From assembly GCA_913042885.1 (NCBI GenBank), contig CAJWLW010000114.1, positions 1-12,658 on the forward strand: a stretch of DNA of 12,658 bases, read 5' to 3'. This stretch comes from an uncultured Lentisphaeria bacterium (GTDB taxonomy: Bacteria > Verrucomicrobiota > Lentisphaeria > JABSQK01 > CAJWLW01). This document shows positions 7,427 through 12,658 of this stretch, one piece after another (the first letter of the stretch is position 1; the number at the start of each line of letters is the position of its first letter). The notes below the pieces were generated by a model. It did no database searches, was not told where the DNA came from, and saw only the letters and a list, made by a program, of their open reading frames with translations. The position numbers and the translations under genes are program-made.

Positions 7427-8164
7427 CTACAGGTGCATGCCACCGTCGAGGACGATGGCCTGGCCGGTCATGTACTCCGACAAGTCACAGGCCAGGTAGG
7501 TAGCCACCTCGGCGATCTCCTCGGGCTTGCCGATGCGTCCCATCGGCTGCCGTGCAATGAACGCCGCGCGCGCCGCCACAGGATCCGGCGTGTCGTTGAT
7601 GCGTCCCTGCAGCGACGGCGAATCGACAGTGGCCGGGCAGATCGCGTTGCAGCGGATACCCTCCTTGATGAAGTCCGCTGCCAGGCACTTGGTCAGACCG
7701 ATGACTGCCGCTTTGGAAGCGCCGTACGCGAAACGGTTGGCCACGCCCATCTCGGAACTGGCGATCGATGACATGTTGATGATGCTGCCGCCGCCCGCTT
7801 CGATCATCCCCGGCAGAAACGCCTCGCACACCAGAAAAACGCCCCGGCTGTTGATCGCGAACGTCTTGTCCCATTCCTCCAACGGCGTCGACAACGCCGT
7901 TCCCTGATGCACGTAGCCGGCACAGTTGAAGAGCACATCGATCGCACCGACCTCGGCGGCGACGGCAGCAACCGCTGCGGGATCCGCGACGTCGAGCTGA
8001 TACGTCTTTTGGCCGGTAATCTCCTCGAGCTTATGGAGGTGCCCGGCATCCAGATCGCTGGCCGTGACGGTCGCCCCCTCCACCACCCACCGGCGGGTCG
8101 TGGCTTCGCCGATCCCCTGTCCTGCCCCGGTGATGAAACAGCGTTTACCTTTGAGTCGACCCAT
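7427..8164 (-). CDS. SDR-family dehydrogenase, DHRS6/2-keto-3-deoxy-L-fuconate dehydrogenase-like
   Basis: The 245-aa classical short-chain dehydrogenase has the cofactor motif TGAGQGIG (residues 12-19), Asp37 at the end of the second strand (favours NAD over NADP), the NCAG motif (80-83), catalytic Ser133 in NMSSIAS, Tyr147 and Lys151 in YGASK, and the C-terminal GQAIVLDGGMHL. Long stretches match human BDH2/DHRS6, for example DVLFN.AG.VH.GT, NRF.Y..SKAAVIGLTK and ADFI..GIRCN..CP.TVD.PSLQ.RI. Bacterial proteins of this type include 2-keto-3-deoxy-L-fuconate and -rhamnonate dehydrogenases of non-phosphorylated deoxy-sugar pathways, a good fit to the neighbouring PcRGLX-like gene. A hydroxybutyrate-dehydrogenase role is the main alternative. 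The start at 8164 is chosen over the ATG at 8179 because GGAGGA lies six bases upstream and family proteins begin MGRL.GK. It follows the PerM/TPR gene by 25 bases. Confidence 0.92.
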   Translation of the reverse strand: MGRLKGKRCFITGAGQGIGEATTRRWVVEGATVTASDLDAGHLHKLEEITGQKTYQLDVADPAAVAAVAAEVGAIDVLFNCAGYVHQGTALSTPLEEWDKTFAINSRGVFLVCEAFLPGMIEAGGGSIINMSSIASSEMGVANRFAYGASKAAVIGLTKCLAADFIKEGIRCNAICPATVDSPSLQGRINDTPDPVAARAAFIARQPMGRIGKPEEIAEVATYLACDLSEYMTGQAIVLDGGMHL

Positions 8165-8170
8165 TCCTAA

Positions 8171-8176
8171 TCCTCC
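8171..8176 (-). promoter_or_regulatory. ribosome binding site GGAGGA
   Basis: On the minus strand GGAGGA is followed by six bases and the ATG at 8164. It lies inside the alternative reading from the ATG at 8179, so it argues for the shorter start of the SDR gene. Confidence 0.8.
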
Positions 8177-8189
8177 CATGGGTGGTACT

Positions 8190-9992
8190 TCATGGCTCCG
8201 TTGGCTCCGTTGGCTCCGATGGCTCCGATGGTTCCAGTGGCTCCGATGGCTCCGACAGTTCTTCCAGCAGCGCCGTCATCTCGGCGTTGCCCGGGTCGAT
8301 TGCCAGCTCGGCTTCGCACGCGGTGCTTGCCGCGGCGGTTTCGCCGCGCTGCGAATGAACTTTGGCCAGGACCGCGTGCAATCCGGGGTACTGGTCGTCG
8401 ATCGTCAGTCCTTTCGTCGCCCAGGTCACGGCAGCATCATGGTTCTCGGCCATGAAATTGCCCTGCGCTGCGAACCGGTGCGCCTGCGGGCTTTCCGGTT
8501 CCAGTGCTGCCAGCTTCTCGGCCGCAGCGACGAACTCACCGGCCTCCGGGCGGCCGTCCAGCGCTTCGAGGAAGTACCGGTAGCCTTCGGCCGGATCATG
8601 TACAGGCGGCGGCGTGACCTTGTTGTAAAGCAACCGAATCTTCGCATCGAGCGCCTTGCGCAAGGACCCCGGTGTGGATGGCGTGGGCGGCCATTGGCCA
8701 ACATCCTCTGCTCGCGCGTCAGCGGCGACAAAATCTTCCTGTCCGACATGGCACCGCACCAACCCCATGAGCGCCCCGCGGTTGCCGGGATCCAGCGCCA
8801 GGAGTTTCTCGTAGTCCTCGACCGCCGCGCCGGGATTCTCGCGCCAGATGGTTTCCGCGTGGTTCAGGAGTTGGTCCCGTTCGGTCTCCGACATGAGCTG
8901 GTTGACAATGAACAGTCCACCATATATCAATGCCGAGATGACCACCACTGTGATCAGCAGTTTCAGGAACATGAAGACCCAGCCGAATCCTATACCGCGC
9001 CGGCGCTTTTCGCGACTGCCGACGTACATCTCGCGCGGCAGCCCGCCGGCGCGTATCGCCGGTACCAGGACCAGATACCAATGGAGCCGTTTCTCGGCCG
9101 CGAACATCGCAATGACCGTAACCAGGGCAACAGCACCGGACCATGGCCAGGATGCGGCCGTCGGCACGATGAGCAGCGCCAGAATCAGCGCCACATACGG
9201 TCCCAGCCGGGTGAACAACGCCACGACGAGCACACAGCCGAAGATAAAAAACCACGTGTCCAAAGCCGCAATCGCAAAGCCGACACCGGCCAGCAGGGCA
9301 ATGATCAGAGCCTTGATCAACCGGGTGAGGGACGCGATGCTGAGCCGACGCCCCAGGGACTGCGGCCGTTCGGCAACCGTCGGGGGCCTCTCCCCCACCG
9401 GCAGCGCCCGCGGCGGCAGTCGCGAGACGATCGCGAGTTGCATGAACAGAACGCCGGCCAACATCGCCACGAACTGCAGAAAAAACACGAACCTTGCACC
9501 GAAGCCAATGCGAGTAAAGGTGTCGACGCGTTCGCGAATGCCGGAGACATGGGTGGTCAGGGTCTCCGCCGCCTGGTCGAACTCCGCACTGTGATCGGAG
9601 CCGGACAAGTCGGCATCGACACTTTCCGTGGCACCCAGCACGCGTTCACCAAGCTCACCGGCATGCACGACGAACATCACGGCCTGCCGCTGCCAGGCAG
9701 GATAAGCCAGCAGGAGGGTCAGGGCTACGGCGACTGCCACCAGCAACACGCAGGCGTGGGCGGCCAGTGGCGGAGCTTGCAGGTTCTGCAACCCCCTCGC
9801 CACGCACGGTGTAGCAATCGCGATCAGGCCGACCGCAAGGCAACAGATGATGGCGCTGTACAGGCCCATCAGGACCGCCACCACCGTCAGTACCAGGCCG
9901 GCAATGAACAGTACCCGCTGCAACGGCGGATCGATGGACATGCGCCGCCGGCCGCCCGGAAGGGGGAACCCGGATGCTGGGTCGTCTTGCAT
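8190..9992 (-). CDS. polytopic membrane protein, AI-2E/PerM-like region with TPR-like tail
   Basis: The 600-aa protein has hydrophobic segments at about residues 25-62 (two helices), 76-97, 168-190, 226-262 (two), 265-298 (two) and 336-364. The segment 220-325, with LTRLIKALIIALLAGVGF, FTRLGPYVALILALL and a following helix, resembles the core of AI-2E/PerM-type transporters; this is a pattern match, not a proof. After the last helix comes a soluble domain (about 370-578) with TPR-like helices: AEDYEKLLALDPGN-type pairs near 383-412 (here VEDYEKLLALDPGN at 391-404), 486-525 and 550-570 (ELAIDPGNAEMTALLEEL). The C-terminus is seven (S/T/L)EP tripeptides directly before the stop. A second ATG at 9941 (Met18) is possible, but neither start has a strong ribosome site. 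It probably forms a transcription unit with the SDR gene 25 bases downstream. No function is assigned. Confidence 0.7.
   Translation of the reverse strand: MQDDPASGFPLPGGRRRMSIDPPLQRVLFIAGLVLTVVAVLMGLYSAIICCLAVGLIAIATPCVARGLQNLQAPPLAAHACVLLVAVAVALTLLLAYPAWQRQAVMFVVHAGELGERVLGATESVDADLSGSDHSAEFDQAAETLTTHVSGIRERVDTFTRIGFGARFVFFLQFVAMLAGVLFMQLAIVSRLPPRALPVGERPPTVAERPQSLGRRLSIASLTRLIKALIIALLAGVGFAIAALDTWFFIFGCVLVVALFTRLGPYVALILALLIVPTAASWPWSGAVALVTVIAMFAAEKRLHWYLVLVPAIRAGGLPREMYVGSREKRRRGIGFGWVFMFLKLLITVVVISALIYGGLFIVNQLMSETERDQLLNHAETIWRENPGAAVEDYEKLLALDPGNRGALMGLVRCHVGQEDFVAADARAEDVGQWPPTPSTPGSLRKALDAKIRLLYNKVTPPPVHDPAEGYRYFLEALDGRPEAGEFVAAAEKLAALEPESPQAHRFAAQGNFMAENHDAAVTWATKGLTIDDQYPGLHAVLAKVHSQRGETAAASTACEAELAIDPGNAEMTALLEELSEPSEPLEPSEPSEPTEPTEP
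8194..8256. repeat. 9-bp tandem repeat (7 units) coding an EP-repeat C-terminus
   Basis: Seven consecutive 9-bp units run across 8194-8256: GGCTCCGTT twice, GGCTCCGAT twice, GGTTCCAGT, GGCTCCGAT and GGCTCCGAC. They are read on the minus strand as SEP-SEP-LEP-SEP-SEP-TEP-TEP. The stop codon follows the last unit immediately. The unit length is a multiple of three, so copy-number change would lengthen or shorten the tail without breaking the frame. Confidence 0.95.
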
Positions 9993-10071
9993 AAAATAAC
10001 TCTGTCGTGGGTCAGATCGGAAGGAAGTGCTTAATGCTGTTTTGTTGGCCGGATACTATACTGTGGCATGG

Positions 10072-10100
10072 TCTATCTTGCCCAGCAAGCCATTTGTCAA
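10072..10100 (-). promoter_or_regulatory. possible sigma-70 promoter for the PerM/TPR gene
   Basis: On the minus strand a perfect TTGACA (-35, 10100-10095) is followed after 17 bases by GATAGA (10077-10072), a weak -10. The implied transcript starts near 10065 and has a leader of about 70 bases before the ATG at 9992. The -35 is good, but the -10 matches the consensus at only three positions. Confidence 0.4.
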
Positions 10101-10113
10101 CGATACAGAAGTT

Positions 10114-10148
10114 CGTGATCGGCGGTGACACGGCAGCACGCGATCACG
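10114..10148. repeat. 8-bp inverted repeat with 19-base spacer
   Basis: CGTGATCG at 10114-10121 is the exact reverse complement of CGATCACG at 10141-10148. It lies in the gap between the divergent PerM/TPR and HTH genes. The spacing is long for a simple hairpin, so a protein-binding role or chance are both possible. Confidence 0.5.
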
Positions 10149-10176
10149 GGCACGGGTGTATTCCGACCCTATTCAC

Positions 10177-10220
10177 CGGATCATCATGCGGAGATCAGGT
10201 CAAGCCACCCCAATGATCCG
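10177..10220. repeat. 8-bp inverted repeat with 28-base spacer
   Basis: CGGATCAT (10177-10184) and ATGATCCG (10213-10220) are exact reverse complements. The right arm abuts and shares two bases with the next, tighter inverted repeat. The long spacer makes chance a real alternative. Confidence 0.4.
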
Positions 10221-10244
10221 AAGTTGACAGGGTTATCAACTTCG
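10219..10244. promoter_or_regulatory. perfect 26-bp palindromic element, possible operator
   Basis: CGAAGTTGA (10219-10227) and TCAACTTCG (10236-10244) form a perfect 9-bp inverted repeat around CAGGGTTA. It sits 37 bases upstream of the -35 box of the HTH gene and contains its own TTGACA (10224-10229), for which I see no fitting -10. It could be an operator for a dimeric regulator, possibly the HTH protein itself, or the end hairpin of a short transcript. Confidence 0.5.
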
Positions 10245-10281
10245 CGTTCTTGCATCGCTCCTGCCTCATTTGCCAGGCAAC

Positions 10282-10310
10282 TTGATTTGGATACGGTAGG
10301 CGATTATCAT
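10282..10310 (+). promoter_or_regulatory. sigma-70-type promoter for the HTH gene
   Basis: TTGATT (10282-10287), exactly 17 bases, then TATCAT (10305-10310) give a near-consensus promoter (4/6 and 5/6 matches). The start of transcription would be near 10317, giving a leader of about 50 bases before the ATG at 10366. Confidence 0.65.
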
Positions 10311-10353
10311 TGTCACCAGGTTTTTGAAAATGTCCTGTAAACTGACGATCAAG

Positions 10354-10359
10354 AAGGAG
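10354..10359 (+). promoter_or_regulatory. ribosome binding site AAGGAG
   Basis: AAGGAG followed by six bases (AAAAAC) before the ATG at 10366. It fixes the start of the HTH gene; an in-frame ATG at 10324 has no such site. Confidence 0.85.
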
Positions 10360-10365
10360 AAAAAC

Positions 10366-10812
10366 ATGTCCACCGCCCTGACGAATGCGCTGAAGAGCGA
10401 AATTTCCCGGTTGGCACGCAAGGAAATCAAAGCTGCAACAGCGCCTCTCCAGAAGGCCGTCACCAGGTTGCGCCGGGACAACGCTGCGCTGAAACGGCAA
10501 AGCCAGAACCTGGAGGCTCAATTGAAACGATTGGGCAAGGCAACGCCCACTGCCAAAGCAGCCGCTGTACCATCAGCCAAGGACGTTCGCTTCTCACCGG
10601 GCCTGCTCAAAAAACTCCGCAAGCGTCTGGGCCTGTCCATGGCTAATCTCGCCAAGATCCTCGGCGTCAGTATAAACACGATCATGAATTGGGAAAGCGG
10701 CAAGACCAGACCGCGTGCGACCGGCCTGCAGAAAATCTCGTCGGCCCGCCAGCTCTCCCCTGCCGCAGCGCGCAAACTCGTGGGCAAAAGCCGCAAGAAA
10801 GCGAAACGCTGA
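10366..10812 (+). CDS. coiled-coil plus XRE-type helix-turn-helix protein
   Basis: The 148-aa basic protein has an N-terminal helical region (about residues 5-58) with a heptad-like pattern, LQKAVTRLRRDNAALKRQS and LEAQLKRL, suggesting a dimerising coiled coil. An Ala/Lys/Pro linker (59-73) follows. The XRE/HTH_3-type domain is at 76-125: SPGLLKKLRKRLGLSMANLAKILGVSINTIMNWESGKTRPR, with the recognition helix at about 102-111. The tail KSRKKAKR is strongly basic. It is likely a DNA-binding transcriptional regulator or nucleoid-associated protein. Its own promoter and the inverted repeats upstream make autoregulation or control of the divergent PerM/TPR gene plausible (inference). It converges with the sulfatase, 16 bases between stops. 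Confidence 0.88.
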   Translation: MSTALTNALKSEISRLARKEIKAATAPLQKAVTRLRRDNAALKRQSQNLEAQLKRLGKATPTAKAAAVPSAKDVRFSPGLLKKLRKRLGLSMANLAKILGVSINTIMNWESGKTRPRATGLQKISSARQLSPAAARKLVGKSRKKAKR

Positions 10813-10828
10813 CTACCTCTTACTCCGG

Positions 10829-12238
10829 CTATGCGTCAGGATCGAAGTCGGGGTTCGATTCCGGGATTTTGGCTTCGACGCTCGTGCGCCACTCGACAAG
10901 CGACGCATGCAGACTCGCAACGATGTCGGGCTCGGCAACGGCAAGATTGCAGTCCTCCTCGATGTCGTCACGCAGATTGTACAGCTCGAGCCGACCGTCC
11001 TCGAAGAACTCGATGAGTTTGTAGTCGCCCGCCCGCACCGAGCATCCCGGCGTACCGCCCTGATTCCCATAGTGCGGATAATGCCAGAATATGGCCTCAC
11101 GCGCCAGCGCCCCAGCACCGCGCAACAGCGGTGCAATACTGACGCCATCCGTATGCTGCAACGGCATGAGCGGCAGCCCCGCCATTTCGAGCATCGTCGG
11201 ATAAAAGTCGGGACTGGTAATCGGCACCGAGCAAACCGAACCCGGGACGGTGGCGCCCGGCCACTTCACGATCAGCGGTTCACGGGTGCCGCCCTCGTAC
11301 ATCCAGCCCTTGCCTTCGCTGAGCGGGGCATTGCTTGTCGGTGACCCCTCGGAGGTAGCCAGGCCGCCGTTGTCGGACGTGAAGATGACGATCGTGTTGT
11401 CTGCCTGCCCCGTTTCATCGATGGCGGTGAGCACCTTGCCGACGTTCTCGTCCATGCTTTCGATCATGGCAGCATAGACCGGGTTCGACTGAACAACGCG
11501 CCGCTGAATGTGCATGTGCGTTTTGTTCTCGCATGGGAACGGTTCTCCGTCGATGATGGCGTCCAATTTATCAAGCCCCATCGCTTTCGCTTTGTCCTCG
11601 TACTTTGCCACCTTTTCCGGCTTGCCCTCGAGAGGCATGTGGACCTGATAAAGCGACAGATTCATGAAGAACGGTTTGCCGACACTATCGCGGATCAATG
11701 CAGCGGCGCGATCACCGAGGTAGTCGGTCAGGTACGTCCCCTCCGGCACGTCGTGACCGGGCAACACGGGAATCTCCCACGGGCTGAAGTACCCGTTTAG
11801 CGGACATCCCCACTCGCAGCCGCCGATATTCACCTCAAAGCCGTGGCGTTCCGGATACGCATCCGCACCGCCGAGGTGCCACTTGCCGACATGCCAGGTG
11901 CTGTAGCCGCCGGCGCGAAGTGCGGCAGCAATCGACTTTTCCCCGAGCGGCAGATGCTTGAGGTAGGGCACATCGACGAGTTTGCCGCGGCACGGGTGGC
12001 AGCCACCGGTCCAATCAATCCAATCGGTGACACCTACCGTAGCGGGATATTTCCCGGTGAGGATACTCGCTCGCGTCGGTGAACACACCGGAGAGGCAGC
12101 GTAAGCATCGGTGAATCGCATGCCCTGGGCGGCGAGACGATCGATATTCGGTGTCTCGTAAAATTCGCTGCCGTAGCAACCGAGATCCATCCAGCCAAGG
12201 TCGTCCAGGAGAACAAAGACAATATTGGGTTTGGCCAT
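10829..12238 (-). CDS. type I (formylglycine) sulfatase
   Basis: The 469-aa alkaline-phosphatase-superfamily sulfatase removes sulfate esters from sugars or small molecules. The motif CSPTR at 52-56, within SPVCSPTRASILTGKYP, is the standard site where Cys52 is converted to formylglycine. Other conserved parts are PNIVFVLLDDLGW with Asp12-Asp13 (Ca site), GKWHLGG (Lys119, His121), His200 in YQVHMPL, TSDNGG with Asp289-Asn290, and Lys310 in EGKGWMYEGG. The C-terminal subdomain includes YKLIEF and LYNLRDDIEED. Length is usual for the arylsulfatase-A-like group. The first strand begins at residue 4, so there is no signal peptide. The upstream in-frame codons I read back to about 12290 contain no usable start and no hydrophobic stretch. 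The start lacks a clear ribosome site. A cytoplasmic location is therefore inferred. Substrate is unknown; the neighbouring PcRGLX-like and SDR genes suggest a sugar sulfate. Confidence 0.95.
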   Translation of the reverse strand: MAKPNIVFVLLDDLGWMDLGCYGSEFYETPNIDRLAAQGMRFTDAYAASPVCSPTRASILTGKYPATVGVTDWIDWTGGCHPCRGKLVDVPYLKHLPLGEKSIAAALRAGGYSTWHVGKWHLGGADAYPERHGFEVNIGGCEWGCPLNGYFSPWEIPVLPGHDVPEGTYLTDYLGDRAAALIRDSVGKPFFMNLSLYQVHMPLEGKPEKVAKYEDKAKAMGLDKLDAIIDGEPFPCENKTHMHIQRRVVQSNPVYAAMIESMDENVGKVLTAIDETGQADNTIVIFTSDNGGLATSEGSPTSNAPLSEGKGWMYEGGTREPLIVKWPGATVPGSVCSVPITSPDFYPTMLEMAGLPLMPLQHTDGVSIAPLLRGAGALAREAIFWHYPHYGNQGGTPGCSVRAGDYKLIEFFEDGRLELYNLRDDIEEDCNLAVAEPDIVASLHASLVEWRTSVEAKIPESNPDFDPDA

Positions 12239-12452
12239 GGAACAAGTGTAGAGGTTAAACTGGACGTGATACCCCGGCCATTGCCGATGGATATCCGTCA
12301 GCTGTCTCGGTGATCGGTTGGTCTATTGTACCGTGGACCGTGAGGAAAAGCAAAAAACGCAGCGCACCGTCGTCAAAGAGCTGAAAGCATCTGCGGTCAC
12401 CAAGCGGGCGAAGCTTGATTGAACCGCCGATCCTGTTGGCGGGATCACGAGA
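12239..12452. other. intergenic region upstream of the sulfatase
   Basis: This 214-bp gap holds a likely minus-strand promoter (12325-12353) and a short imperfect stem, CCGCCGA / TTGGCGG (12424-12430 / 12436-12442), just past the stop of the right-edge gene, where a terminator would sit. The T-tract is poor. A 29-codon plus-strand frame with a GTG start (12333-12422) is Lys/Arg-rich, but has no ribosome site and overlaps the promoter, so I do not call it a gene. Confidence 0.5.
12325..12353 (-). promoter_or_regulatory. possible sigma-70 promoter for the sulfatase
   Basis: On the minus strand TTGCTT (12353-12348), 17 bases, TACAAT (12330-12325). The -10 matches five of six consensus bases; the -35 keeps only the TTG. 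The leader before the ATG at 12238 would be about 80 bases. Confidence 0.45.
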
Positions 12453-12658
12453 TCATGGCGCGCACAAGGTCACCTGTATCTCGGTGTCCGGTTTCAGGTC
12501 GAACATCAAAATCAAGTGGCATTCACCATCTGTGTTTTTAGCTGAAATGAAGTCGTTGGCGTTGGTTTCGATTGTGTGCCGGTCCGGGTTGAAGACGGCC
12601 GGCAGTCCCCAGAGGGCGATCGCATAATCATCGAATTCAGCTTCGGTCCGCATCGTCA
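12453..12658 (-). CDS. unrecognised protein, C-terminal part, cut by window edge
   Basis: The frame is open from the right edge to TGA (12453-12455). A Met at 12653 could be internal or the start; nothing upstream is visible to decide. The visible 66 residues have ordinary soluble-protein composition and codon use like the neighbours: acidic start (RTEAEFDDYAIALWGLP), then a beta-rich end (CHLILMFDLKPDTEIQVTL). The overlapping plus-strand frame 12415-12627 looks less protein-like. I do not recognise a family. It precedes the sulfatase on the same strand, 214 bases away, with its own likely promoter between, so co-transcription is uncertain. Confidence 0.5.
   Translation of the reverse strand, partial: TMRTEAEFDDYAIALWGLPAVFNPDRHTIETNANDFISAKNTDGECHLILMFDLKPDTEIQVTLCAP

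Noticed and set aside
8064..10034. Long plus-strand open frame of 656 codons
   Set aside because: It lies fully opposite the SDR start and the PerM/TPR gene, is rich in Gln/His/Arg, and begins with an LRW repeat that is just the antisense of the 9-bp tandem repeat. There is no ribosome site and no domain resemblance, so it is a GC-rich antisense shadow.
10324..10365. Upstream ATG extension of the HTH gene (14 extra codons)
   Set aside because: The strong AAGGAG site at 10354-10359 serves the ATG at 10366. The extra residues would be encoded by the leader right after the promoter.
12333..12422. 29-codon GTG-start plus-strand frame, Lys/Arg-rich
   Set aside because: It has no ribosome site, no match to a known small protein, and it overlaps the likely sulfatase promoter. 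It could be a gene remnant but the evidence is too thin.

Overview
The window is GC-rich, densely coded bacterial DNA, probably from a Gram-negative heterotroph. The genes are short-spaced, sit on both strands, use ATG starts and often have GGAGG-like ribosome sites. Nothing fixes the phylum. A proteobacterial or planctomycete-like chromosome would fit the mix of a CxPxR sulfatase, M81/MlrC protein, Gfo/Idh/MocA oxidoreductase and PcRGLX/YetA-like protein, but this is only a guess. I saw no tRNA, rRNA, CRISPR array, transposase or phage gene.

Left part (1-4821). The tail of a Gfo/Idh/MocA-type oxidoreductase (1-144, +) leads with no gap into an M81/MlrC-family metallohydrolase (+). These converge, across a hairpin at 1665-1686, on a minus-strand run. 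In transcription order that run is a small membrane protein of unknown function (4821-4195), a MIF/phenylpyruvate-tautomerase homologue (4101-3763), a class IV-like histone deacetylase-family hydrolase (3763-2867) and a luciferase-like flavin monooxygenase (2768-1692). The tautomerase stop and deacetylase start share one base (TGATG). A 7-bp tandem repeat occupies the place where the tautomerase's ribosome site should be.

Middle part (4822-8164). A 240-bp divergent region leads to a 784-aa PcRGLX/YetA-like (exo-rhamnogalacturonan-lyase fold) protein (+). It converges, 10 bp apart, with an SDR dehydrogenase (-) closely resembling DHRS6/BDH2 and bacterial 2-keto-3-deoxy-L-fuconate dehydrogenases. 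Upstream of the SDR on the same strand lies a 600-aa polytopic membrane protein with an AI-2E/PerM-like region, a TPR-like tail and a C-terminal (S/T/L)EP repeat encoded by a 9-bp DNA repeat.

Right part (9993-12658). A 373-bp divergent region carries three perfect inverted repeats and a good sigma-70 promoter for a 148-aa coiled-coil plus XRE-type HTH protein (+). This gene converges, 16 bp apart, with a 469-aa type I sulfatase (-) that has no signal peptide. The window ends in the C-terminal part of an unrecognised minus-strand gene.

Functionally, the MocA-like oxidoreductase, PcRGLX-like protein, deoxy-keto-acid-type SDR and sulfatase suggest use of sulfated or deoxy-sugar-containing (rhamnose/fucose) glycans. 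The lyase-like protein and the sulfatase both appear cytoplasmic. The tautomerase-deacetylase-monooxygenase run has no obvious link to this and may be a separate small-molecule module.
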